From contig JBFKMV010000044.1 of the NCBI GenBank assembly GCA_041629655.1, forward strand, positions 1 to 29,238: a stretch of DNA of 29,238 nucleotides, written 5' to 3'. Below are positions 22,572 through 29,238 of this stretch, in pieces; the stretch's first letter is position 1, and each line of letters begins with the position of its first letter. The position numbers and the translations under genes are program-made. The notes under the pieces were generated by a model, which was not told where the DNA came from, ran no database searches, and worked only from the letters and a program-made list of their open reading frames with translations. Origin of the DNA: JBFKMV01 sp041629655. GTDB taxonomy: Bacteria > Acidobacteriota > Polarisedimenticolia > Polarisedimenticolales > Polarisedimenticolaceae.

Positions 22572-24373
22572 GTCGCCGCGTGGCGATCGGCGCCGGCCTG
22601 GCGCTGCTGACCGTGACTGCGCTGTGGCCCGTGCTGGGCAACGGGTTCACCAATTTCGACGACGACCTGTACGTCACGCAGAACCCGGAGCTGCGGAACG
22701 GTCTCGGCGCCGAGGGTTTCCGCTGGGCCTGGACCACCGGCCACGCGGCGAACTGGCACCCGCTGACCTGGCTGTCGCACCTGCTGGATTACGAGCTCTA
22801 CGGCCTGGACCCGTGGGGGCACCACCTGACCAGCCTGCTGTGGCACGTGGCCAACACGATCCTGCTGTTCCTGCTGCTGGAGGCGCTCACCGGCGCGACG
22901 TGGCGGGGCGCGGTCGTGGCGGCGCTGTTCGCGGTGCATCCGCTGCACGTCGAGTCGGTGGCCTGGGTCGCCGAGCGCAAGGACGTGCTGAGCACGTTCT
23001 TCTGGCTTCTGACCCTCGCGGCCTACGTGGCCTGGGCACGCAGACCGAGCCCTGCGCGCTACGGCGCGGTGTTGCTGGCGCTGGCCCTGGGCCTGGCCGC
23101 CAAGCCGATGCTGGTGACCGTGCCGTTCGTGCTGCTGCTGCTCGACTACTGGCCGCTCGGCCGCGGGGGCGAGCGCTCGCCCGGCCGGCTGGTGGTCGAG
23201 AAGCTGCCGTTGTTCGCGCTGGCCGCGGCCTCGTCGGTGATCACGGTGATCGTCCAGCACGCGGGCGAGGCCACGCGCTCGATCGCGCAGGTCCCGCTGG
23301 GCGAGCGGCTGGCCAACGCGGTGCTGGCCTACGTGGGCTACCTGCAGCACACGCTGTGGCCGAGCGGGCTGGCGGTGTTCTACCCGCATCGCGGGGCCAC
23401 GGCCCCGGCGGGTCTGGTGCTGGGTGCCGCGGCGCTGCTGGCGCTCGTGTCGGCCGCCGTGCTTGCCGCACGGAACAACCGGCCGTACCTCGTGACCGGC
23501 TGGTTGTGGTACCTCGGCACGCTGGTCCCGGTGATCGGCCTGTTGCAGGTCGGCGAGCAGGGGATGGCCGACCGTTACACCTACGTCCCGTTGATCGGCG
23601 TGCTGCTCGCCGCGGTGTGGGGCATCGCCGACCTCGCCGGTCCGGGAACGGGCCGGGCACGGCTACGGCCCTGGCTGGCCGGGGCGGCCGCGATCGCCAT
23701 CCTGGCCTGCGCGACGTTGTCGCGCGCGCAGGCGGGACACTGGAAGGACTCGGTGACGTTGTTCCGTCACGCGTTGGCGGTCACCTCGGACAACGCCACC
23801 GCGCACCTCAACCTGGCCCTGGCGCTGTCCGAGCGCGGCGAGCACGCCGAGGCGGCGGAGCAATTGCAGGCCGCGCTACGGCTCCGGCCGCGCTGGGCCA
23901 AGGCCCACAACAACCTCGGCGTGGCGCTGAGCGCGCTGGGGCGCGAGGACGAGGCGCACGAGCATTATCGCGCGGCGCTGTCGATCGACCCGCTCTACGC
24001 CGACGCACACTACAACCTCGGGCTGTCGCTGGCCGAGCGCGGGGCCGCGGAGCAGGCGCTGTCGCACTTCCGGCGGGCGCTGGAGTCGGACCCCGGCAAG
24101 GTCGAGGCGCACTACAACGCCGGGACGTTGCTGGCGGGGCTGCGGCGCTTCGACGAGGCCGCCGGGTATTTCCGCCGGACGGTGGAACTGGACCCGGTTC
24201 ACGCGATGGCGCACTACAACCTCGGCGCCGTGCTGCTGCTCCAGGGCCGCTATGCCGAAGCCCAGCGCGAGATGGAGCTGGCCGCGCGACACGGCTTCTC
24301 CCCGCCGGAGCCGATGCTCGAGCAGCTGCGGGAGAAGCTCGCCGGCTCCGACGCCGGGCCGGGCGAGCGATGA
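22568..24373 (+). CDS. TPR-containing GT-C family membrane glycosyltransferase (TMTC-like)
   Basis: This protein has 601 residues. The first about 385 form a polytopic membrane domain of GT-C type: an acidic motif NFDDDLYV (Asp31-33) in the first external loop, followed by NWHPLTWLSH and HPLHVESVAWVAERKDVLS. That pattern is shared with eukaryotic TMTC O-mannosyltransferases and many bacterial TPR proteins. Residues about 395-590 contain five tetratricopeptide repeats (AHLNLALALSERGEHAEAAEQ and the like). It probably transfers a sugar from a polyprenyl-phosphate donor to a protein or lipid at the outer face of the inner membrane. The GTG start overlaps a leader frame, and the end overlaps the next gene (ATGA). 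The substrate is unknown. Confidence 0.88.
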   Translation: MSRRVAIGAGLALLTVTALWPVLGNGFTNFDDDLYVTQNPELRNGLGAEGFRWAWTTGHAANWHPLTWLSHLLDYELYGLDPWGHHLTSLLWHVANTILLFLLLEALTGATWRGAVVAALFAVHPLHVESVAWVAERKDVLSTFFWLLTLAAYVAWARRPSPARYGAVLLALALGLAAKPMLVTVPFVLLLLDYWPLGRGGERSPGRLVVEKLPLFALAAASSVITVIVQHAGEATRSIAQVPLGERLANAVLAYVGYLQHTLWPSGLAVFYPHRGATAPAGLVLGAAALLALVSAAVLAARNNRPYLVTGWLWYLGTLVPVIGLLQVGEQGMADRYTYVPLIGVLLAAVWGIADLAGPGTGRARLRPWLAGAAAIAILACATLSRAQAGHWKDSVTLFRHALAVTSDNATAHLNLALALSERGEHAEAAEQLQAALRLRPRWAKAHNNLGVALSALGREDEAHEHYRAALSIDPLYADAHYNLGLSLAERGAAEQALSHFRRALESDPGKVEAHYNAGTLLAGLRRFDEAAGYFRRTVELDPVHAMAHYNLGAVLLLQGRYAEAQREMELAARHGFSPPEPMLEQLREKLAGSDAGPGER

Positions 24374-25986
24374 CGATGAGCCGGGACCCGTTCGAGAACC
24401 GCCCGTGGCTGGCGTGGGTGCTGGTGCTGCTGGTCGTGCTGTTCGCGGGCGCCGTGCGCTGGCGCTTGCTGGACGTGCCGCTGGAACGGGACGAGGGTGA
24501 GTACGCCTACGCCGGGCAACTGATCCTGGACGGCCTGGCCCCGTACGCCGGCGTCTACAACATGAAGCTGCCGGGCACCTACGCGGCCTACGCCGCGCTG
24601 CAGGCGGTGTTCGGGCAGAGCGTGACGGCGATCCGCCTGGGGGTGCTGCTGGTCCACGCCGGTACGGTGGTGCTGCTGTTCCTGCTGACGCGGCGGCTGT
24701 TCGGTCCGTTCGCGGGCCTGATGGCCGCCGTCGCCTTCGCCACGCTCACGCTCGGAGTGCGGGTGCAGGGCGTGTACGCCAACGCCGAGCAGTTCGTGCT
24801 GCCGCTGGCGCTGGCGGGCCTGCTGCTGGTGCTGCGCGCCGTCGAGTCGAGACGGCTGCCCGCGCTGCTGGGCGGCGGCCTGGCGCTGGGCGGAGCGGTG
24901 TTGATGAAGCAGCACGCCGCGGCGTTCGTGGTCGCGGCGTTGGCCTACCTCGTGTTCCGGACGGCGAGACCGCGACGGGTCCGGCTGGCGGCGTTCGCCG
25001 CCGCGGTGGCGCTGCCGTACCTCGCGACCGGCGTCTGGATGTGGGGCGGCGGGGTGTTCGAGCGGTTCTGGTTCTGGACCGTCCGTTACGCCGTGCTGTA
25101 CGCGCAGCAGCTGCCGCTGAGCAACGCGCCCACGCAGCTCGCGGCCAACGCCGGGCCGGTCGTCGGGGCGGCGCCCGGCCTGTGGCTGCTGGCGGCCGCG
25201 GGGTTGGTCGCCCTGCCCTGGCTCGTGGAGGACCGTGGCGCGCGGGTGTTCATCGTGGCGTTCGCGCTGTGCTCGTTCCTGGCGACCTGCCCGGGTCTGG
25301 TGTTCCGGCCGCACTACTTCCTGCTCACGCTGCCGGCCGCGGCGCTGGCGGCCGCAGTGCTGGCCCGGGGGGTGGCGCAGCGCCTGGCGACCGCCGGGCG
25401 GCCGGCGGCCGGTCTCGTCGTGGCCGCGGCGTTGGTGCTGGGCAGCGCCGCGCAGTCGCTGCTCGCGCAGCGGCGACCGCTGTTCGCGATGACGCCGGCC
25501 GAGCTGTCGCGCTACAGCTACGCGCTCAACCCGTTTCCGGAGTCGCCGGGGATCGCCGAGATCGTGCGCTCGCACAGCAGGCCGGACGATCGCGTGGCGA
25601 TCCTGGGCTCCGAGCCGCAGATCCTGTTCTACGCGCAGCGCCGCTCGGCCACCGGCTACATCTACATGTACCCGCTGATGGAGCAGGGAGCGCACGCGCT
25701 CTCGATGCAGGAGGAGCTGATCCGCGAGGTGACCGCCGCCGCGCCCGAGGTGCTGGTGTACGTGCACGTCGAGGAGTCGTGGCTGCGGACGCCCGAGTCG
25801 CACGCCCGGATCTTCGAGTGGTTCGCACGCTACCGGCGCGACTTCCGCCTCGTCGGCGCAGTGACGATCCGCGCCGGCGGGTCGCGGTTCTTCGCGGACG
25901 TCGAGCAGCTCGGCGAGTTCAATCCCACAAGCGGCGACCACGTGACGATCTGGAAGCGCCGGCGGCCCCCGGAGGCAGCGCGGTGA
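24370..25986 (+). CDS. GT-C family (ArnT/PMT-like) membrane glycosyltransferase
   Basis: This 538-residue polytopic protein has one helix near 14-30 followed by ERDEGEYAYAGQLILDG (39-55). This is the acidic first-loop motif of dolichyl/undecaprenyl-phosphate-sugar glycosyltransferases (PMT/ArnT group, Pfam GT-C domains). Several more helices run to about 365, and a soluble C-terminal part of roughly 170 residues follows (from about SRYSYALNPFPESPG). The ATG at 24370 overlaps the preceding TGA; a second ATG two codons on is possible. It is the middle gene of the three-gene cluster. It would use a lipid-linked sugar donor at the periplasmic face. Acceptor unknown. Confidence 0.88.
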   Translation: MTMSRDPFENRPWLAWVLVLLVVLFAGAVRWRLLDVPLERDEGEYAYAGQLILDGLAPYAGVYNMKLPGTYAAYAALQAVFGQSVTAIRLGVLLVHAGTVVLLFLLTRRLFGPFAGLMAAVAFATLTLGVRVQGVYANAEQFVLPLALAGLLLVLRAVESRRLPALLGGGLALGGAVLMKQHAAAFVVAALAYLVFRTARPRRVRLAAFAAAVALPYLATGVWMWGGGVFERFWFWTVRYAVLYAQQLPLSNAPTQLAANAGPVVGAAPGLWLLAAAGLVALPWLVEDRGARVFIVAFALCSFLATCPGLVFRPHYFLLTLPAAALAAAVLARGVAQRLATAGRPAAGLVVAAALVLGSAAQSLLAQRRPLFAMTPAELSRYSYALNPFPESPGIAEIVRSHSRPDDRVAILGSEPQILFYAQRRSATGYIYMYPLMEQGAHALSMQEELIREVTAAAPEVLVYVHVEESWLRTPESHARIFEWFARYRRDFRLVGAVTIRAGGSRFFADVEQLGEFNPTSGDHVTIWKRRRPPEAAR

Positions 25987-27524
25987 GCGCCGCAACCGCC
26001 CGCGGGGAGCGCGCGTTCGTCGCCGCGGTCGTCGCGGTGTTCCTGCTGCTGGGCCTGGTCGGCGTCCTGAACCACGAGATGTGGCGCGACGAGCTGGAGA
26101 TCTGGCTCGTGGCGCGGGACGCCGACTCGCTGCCGGCGCTGTTCGACAACATGAGCACCGAGGCCCACCCGGCGCTGTGGTACCTGCTGACCTACGCGTT
26201 GTCGCGGTTCACCGACGACCCGGCCTCGATGCAGCTGCTGCACCTGCTGCTGGCGGCGGGCGCGGTGTTCGTGTTCGCCGGTTTCGCGCCGTTCGACCGG
26301 CTGCACCGCGCGCTGTTCTGTTTCGGCTACTACGCGTTCTACGAGTTCTCGATCATCAGCCGGAACTACGTGCTGGTGCTGTTGCTGAGTCTCGTGTTCT
26401 GCGCGCTGTTCCGGCAGTGGCGCCGGCACGCGCTCGCCGTGGCGGCCGTGTTGTTCCTGCTGGCCAACTCGCACCTCTACGGCGCGATCGCGGCCGGCTG
26501 CTTCGCCGTCCTGCTGGCGCTGGACCTGCGGGCCGCCGTCCGGCGCGGCGAGCCGGGTCCCGGCCCGCGCGAGGCGCTCGCGGGGGCGGTGATCGCGGCG
26601 GGGGTCCTGGTCGGGGTGGGTCACGTCTACTACCAGGCGCGACTGATCGGCCCGACCCACAACTCGTACGTCCCCGGGATGGACCTGCCGTGGCTCGCGG
26701 ACTGCGTGTCGGCCGTCTACTACGGCTACGTCCCGCTGCCGCGGTTCGGGGACCCGCACTTCTGGAACACCAACCTGCTGTGGGCCATGCCCGAGCCGGC
26801 CCGTTCCGTCACCACGGTCACCCTGGCGGCGCTGCTGTACGCGTTGTCGGTGACGATCCTGCGCCGGCGGCCCGCCGTGCTGGCCGTGTTCGCCCTGGGC
26901 AGCGCGGCGATGCTGCTGATCACGTTGTTCCAGTGGTACGGCTGGGCGCGGCACCACGGGCAGCTGTACCTGCTGTTCGTGGCCTGCTGGTGGCTGTCGC
27001 GCGTGGACGTCGAGCACCGGGAGACGGCGGCGACCGCCGGCCTCGCGTCGCGGGTCCTGACGGTCGTCATGGCGCTGCAGGTCGTGGCGGGCGCCTACGC
27101 CTGGGTCACCGACCTGGTGCGGCCGTTCTCCAACGCCTCGCGGGTCGGGGCCTACCTGCGCGAGCCCGGGTTCGCCGACGCGGTGCTGGTGGGGAGTCTC
27201 GACTACGCGGCGCAGGGCGTGGCGGCCTACGTCGACCGGGAGATCTACTACCCCCAGAGCCGCAGCTTCGGCACGTTCGTCCGCTGGGGTCCCGAACGGC
27301 AGGCCGTGCCCTCGACCCGGGTGCTCGAGGACGCCGTGGCGTTGCTGCGCGAGCGGGGCCGGGACGTCGTGGTGATCCTGAACTTCGAGGTGCAGTCGCC
27401 CCGGCAGGGCGAGGTGGTCCCCGTCGCCCCCGACGCGCGGGTCGAGGGCCTGGCCCGCTTCGAGGGCGCGATCGTCCCCGACGAGGACTTCTTCGTCTAC
27501 CGCTTCTTCGCCCCGCCGCGCTGA
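25983..27524 (+). CDS. GT-C-like polytopic membrane glycosyltransferase
   Basis: This 513-residue protein starts from a GTG that overlaps the previous TGA (GTGA). The first helix (12-29) leads into MWRDELEIWLVARD, with Asp36-Glu37 as the acidic first-loop motif of GT-C enzymes. HPALWYLLTYALSRF and YEFSIISRNYVLVLLLSLVF follow in the expected order, then further helices to about 365 and a soluble C-terminal domain of about 150 residues. It is less similar to named families than its neighbour, so the class is sure but not the sugar. It is the last gene of the operon, with terminator-like sequence directly after the stop. Confidence 0.82.
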   Translation: MSAATARGERAFVAAVVAVFLLLGLVGVLNHEMWRDELEIWLVARDADSLPALFDNMSTEAHPALWYLLTYALSRFTDDPASMQLLHLLLAAGAVFVFAGFAPFDRLHRALFCFGYYAFYEFSIISRNYVLVLLLSLVFCALFRQWRRHALAVAAVLFLLANSHLYGAIAAGCFAVLLALDLRAAVRRGEPGPGPREALAGAVIAAGVLVGVGHVYYQARLIGPTHNSYVPGMDLPWLADCVSAVYYGYVPLPRFGDPHFWNTNLLWAMPEPARSVTTVTLAALLYALSVTILRRRPAVLAVFALGSAAMLLITLFQWYGWARHHGQLYLLFVACWWLSRVDVEHRETAATAGLASRVLTVVMALQVVAGAYAWVTDLVRPFSNASRVGAYLREPGFADAVLVGSLDYAAQGVAAYVDREIYYPQSRSFGTFVRWGPERQAVPSTRVLEDAVALLRERGRDVVVILNFEVQSPRQGEVVPVAPDARVEGLARFEGAIVPDEDFFVYRFFAPPR

Positions 27525-27551
27525 AAAAACCTTGGCCCCAGGTGGCTTTTT
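27524..27551 (+). terminator. Likely terminator of the GT-C operon
   Basis: A run of six A (27524-27529, beginning in the stop codon) and CC is followed by TTGGCCCCAGGT, then GGC and five T (27547-27551). The A/T arms and CC/GG pairs can form an imperfect hairpin ending in a U-tract. It is weaker than the other terminators in the window. Confidence 0.5.
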
Positions 27552-27579
27552 CGGAATTGTAACCGGCTTTGGCGTTGAC

Positions 27580-27608
27580 TTGTCCACCCCCCGCCGGAAC
27601 CTTATATT
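27580..27608 (+). promoter_or_regulatory. Promoter of the small membrane protein gene
   Basis: TTGTCC (27580-27585) and TATATT (27603-27608) are 17 nt apart, 4 of 6 and 5 of 6 to consensus. The start point near 27615 gives a leader of about 64 nt. Confidence 0.6.
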
Positions 27609-27678
27609 CCGAGCGAGTTGCCCCTCGGCCGGCACGCGGCGCCGCCGGGCTCGGGCCGCGGCTCCGGAGGTGAAGATC

Positions 27679-28044
27679 GTGGACAAGCGACGAGCAGAGC
27701 GCGGCGAGGGCCGCGTCGGAGTGATGATCTCGCTGATCCTGGTGGCGATCGGGATCTTCCTCGGCGTCAAGATCATCCCGGTACGGGTCTCGGCCTACGA
27801 GTTCAAGGACCACATCCGCGAGGTGTGCCGCTACGCGGCGACCCACAAGAACGACGACGAGGTCACCCGCCGGATCATCGAGAAGGCGGAAGAGCTCGAG
27901 ATCCCGCTGAGCAAGAAGAACCTCGAGGTCAAGCGGACCCGCAGCGAGATGATCATCACCGCGAGCTACGAGCAGTCGGTGGACCTCAAGGTCTACACGT
28001 ACGTGTACAAGTTCCGCACCAAGGAGCGCGCGCCGCTGTTCTGA
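27679..28044 (+). CDS. Small single-pass membrane protein (DUF4845-like)
   Basis: This 121-residue protein starts at the GTG at 27679, chosen because GGAGGTG lies 6 nt upstream; frames reading further upstream have no such site. A basic N-terminus (DKRRAERGEGR) precedes one membrane helix (about 15-33, MISLILVAIGIFLGVKIIP). An alpha/beta soluble domain follows (FKDHIREVCRYAATHKNDDEVTRRIIEKAEEL..., then two strands ending VYTYVYKFRTK). The soluble part probably faces the periplasm, given the basic N-terminus. The size and layout resemble DUF4845 inner-membrane proteins of unknown function; that link is tentative. It has its own promoter. Confidence 0.8.
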   Translation: MDKRRAERGEGRVGVMISLILVAIGIFLGVKIIPVRVSAYEFKDHIREVCRYAATHKNDDEVTRRIIEKAEELEIPLSKKNLEVKRTRSEMIITASYEQSVDLKVYTYVYKFRTKERAPLF

Positions 28045-28061
28045 CCGGGCTCGCCGACCGT

Positions 28062-29238
28062 TCAGTCGTTCTCCGTGACGTGGCGCGCCCGCGCCAGGTC
28101 CTCCAGCAACAGCACCACCAGCGCCGTCCAGCTCTGGTGCGAGGCCCCCAGCCCGCGTCCCGTGTCGCCGTGGAAGTACTCGTGGAACGGGACCAGCTCG
28201 CGCGACGGGCCGGCGCCGCTGCACGGGCGCGCGCCGCGCTCGTCGGGCAGGAAGATCCGGGCCACGCGGCGCGTCAGCTCCAGCGCCACCTCGGCCAGCG
28301 TCATCCGCCGGCCCGACCCGGTCGGGCACTCCACCGTCAGGCGGTCGCAGTAGAAGTGGTGGTACAGCTCCAGTGCCTCGATCAGCAGGAAGTTCATCGG
28401 TAGCCAGACCGGTCCGCGCCAGTTGGAGTTGCCGCCGAACATTCCGCTGTCGGACTCGCCCGGCACGTAGGCCACCTGGTGCCGTTCACCGTCCACTTGC
28501 ACGGTGAACGGCTGCTCGGCGTGGACTCGCGACAGCGAGCGGATCCCGAACGGCGACAGGAACTCCCGCTCGTCCAGCAGGTAGCCCAGGACGCGCTCGA
28601 GGCGTTGCCGCGAGGGGATCGCGAGCAGGAAGTGACCGTGCTCGTTGCCCTCGCCCCGCTCCATGTACGCGATGTGCGAGGCCAGGTCCTCGCGGTTGCG
28701 CAGGAACCAGTCGAGCCGCTTGCGAAAGCCGGTCAAGGGCTCGATCGCGGTGTTCTCGACGATGCCGGCCGCCAGCAGCGGAACCAGCCCGACCAGCGAG
28801 CGCACCCGCAGCGGGAAGCGGCGCCCGTCCAGGTCGAGCTGGTCGTAGTAGAAGCCGTCCTGGTCGTCCCACAGCCCGCTGCCGCCGAGTGCGTTGGTCG
28901 CGTCGGCGATGGCCACGAAGTGCTCGAAGAACTTCGAGGCCATGTCCTCGTAGGCCGGGTTGTCGCGGGCCAGCTTGAGCGCCATCTGCAACATCGTGAT
29001 GCAGTAGAACGCCATCCAGGCGGTGCCGTCGGCCTGCTGCAGCCGCCCTCCGGTGGGCAGCGGCCGGCTGCGGTCGAACACGCCGATGTTGTCGAGACCG
29101 AGAAACCCCCCGGCGAACAGGTTCTGGCCGTCGGCGTCCTTGCGGTTGACCCACCAGGTGAAGTTCAGCAGCAGCTTCTGGAACGCGCTCTCCAGGAACA
29201 CCCGGTCGCGCTGCCCCCGTGCGGCGGTGGTCTTGTAC
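28062..29238 (-). CDS. GH63/MGH1-like glycosidase, C-terminal part (gene runs off the window)
   Basis: About 391 residues are visible, and the frame stays open to the right edge, so the N-terminus lies outside. The sequence shows the alpha/alpha-barrel features of GH63/MGH1-like glucosidases: LNFTWWVNRKDADGQNLFAGG followed by FLGLDNIGVFDRS, then ADGTAWMAFYC. Further on are SGLWDDQDGFYYDQL, GMFGGNSNWRGPVWLPMNFLL and, near the end, LVPFHEYFHGDTGRGLGASHQSWTALV. Family members hydrolyse alpha-glucosidic links in oligosaccharides or mannosyl/glucosylglycerate. Complete bacterial proteins of this type are about 850-900 residues, so roughly half is present. It is convergent with the small membrane protein gene, 17 nt apart. 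Confidence 0.88.
   Translation of the reverse strand, partial: YKTTAARGQRDRVFLESAFQKLLLNFTWWVNRKDADGQNLFAGGFLGLDNIGVFDRSRPLPTGGRLQQADGTAWMAFYCITMLQMALKLARDNPAYEDMASKFFEHFVAIADATNALGGSGLWDDQDGFYYDQLDLDGRRFPLRVRSLVGLVPLLAAGIVENTAIEPLTGFRKRLDWFLRNREDLASHIAYMERGEGNEHGHFLLAIPSRQRLERVLGYLLDEREFLSPFGIRSLSRVHAEQPFTVQVDGERHQVAYVPGESDSGMFGGNSNWRGPVWLPMNFLLIEALELYHHFYCDRLTVECPTGSGRRMTLAEVALELTRRVARIFLPDERGARPCSGAGPSRELVPFHEYFHGDTGRGLGASHQSWTALVVLLLEDLARARHVTEND

Overview
The window is GC-rich chromosomal DNA (visibly around 70% GC, with long meaningless open frames opposite most genes). It appears to come from a Gram-negative bacterium. The evidence is a tripartite-type ABC exporter with a periplasmic adaptor, an RND/MMPL lipid-type transporter, signal peptides, and family variants I associate with Acidobacteriota or deltaproteobacterial-type lineages. 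That taxonomic placement is inference and I cannot fix the genus. I saw no rRNA, tRNA, CRISPR array, insertion sequence or phage gene.

Layout: (1) 144-665, a small secreted helical protein followed by a strong intrinsic terminator. (2) 754-3751, minus strand: a three-gene operon of a VOC/glyoxalase-fold protein, a PLP-dependent aromatic-type amino acid decarboxylase and an SDR oxidoreductase, each joined to the next by a 4-nt stop/start overlap. (3) 3914-4300: a small DUF937-like protein. (4) 4331-5923, minus: a TIR-domain protein whose C-terminus looks like a degenerate phosphohistidine swivel domain. (5) 6268-10595, minus: an efflux operon of HlyD/MacA-like adaptor, LolD/MacB-like ATPase and two FtsX-type permeases, ending at a clear terminator. 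(6) 10827-11782, minus: a proline iminopeptidase-like hydrolase broken by a single-base frameshift. (7) 11915-12549: a Phd/YefM-VapC toxin-antitoxin module with a near-consensus promoter whose -10 box lies inside a perfect inverted repeat. (8) 12558-16030, minus: an MMPL/RND transporter and undecaprenyl-diphosphatase UppP with overlapping ends. (9) 16220-20348: ornithine aminotransferase, then a MoxR-type AAA+ ATPase and a large partner with a TraB/PrgY-like N-terminus. (10) 20456-22026: a double zinc-ribbon protein overlapping or abutting a secreted HExxH zincin-like protein. (11) 22036-22452, minus: a YjbQ/UPF0047 protein. (12) 22568-27524: three overlapping GT-C-type membrane glycosyltransferase genes, the first with C-terminal TPR repeats, preceded by a TATAAT box and a 13-codon leader frame. 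(13) 27679-28044: a small single-pass membrane protein. (14) 28062 to the window end, minus: the C-terminal part of a GH63/MGH1-like glycosidase.

Most genes sit in tight operons with ATGA/GTGA overlaps, implying translational coupling. The least explained pieces are the TIR/pseudo-swivel protein, the MoxR plus TraB-like pair, and the zinc-ribbon plus zincin pair. None of these shows a composition break that would mark a mobile island.
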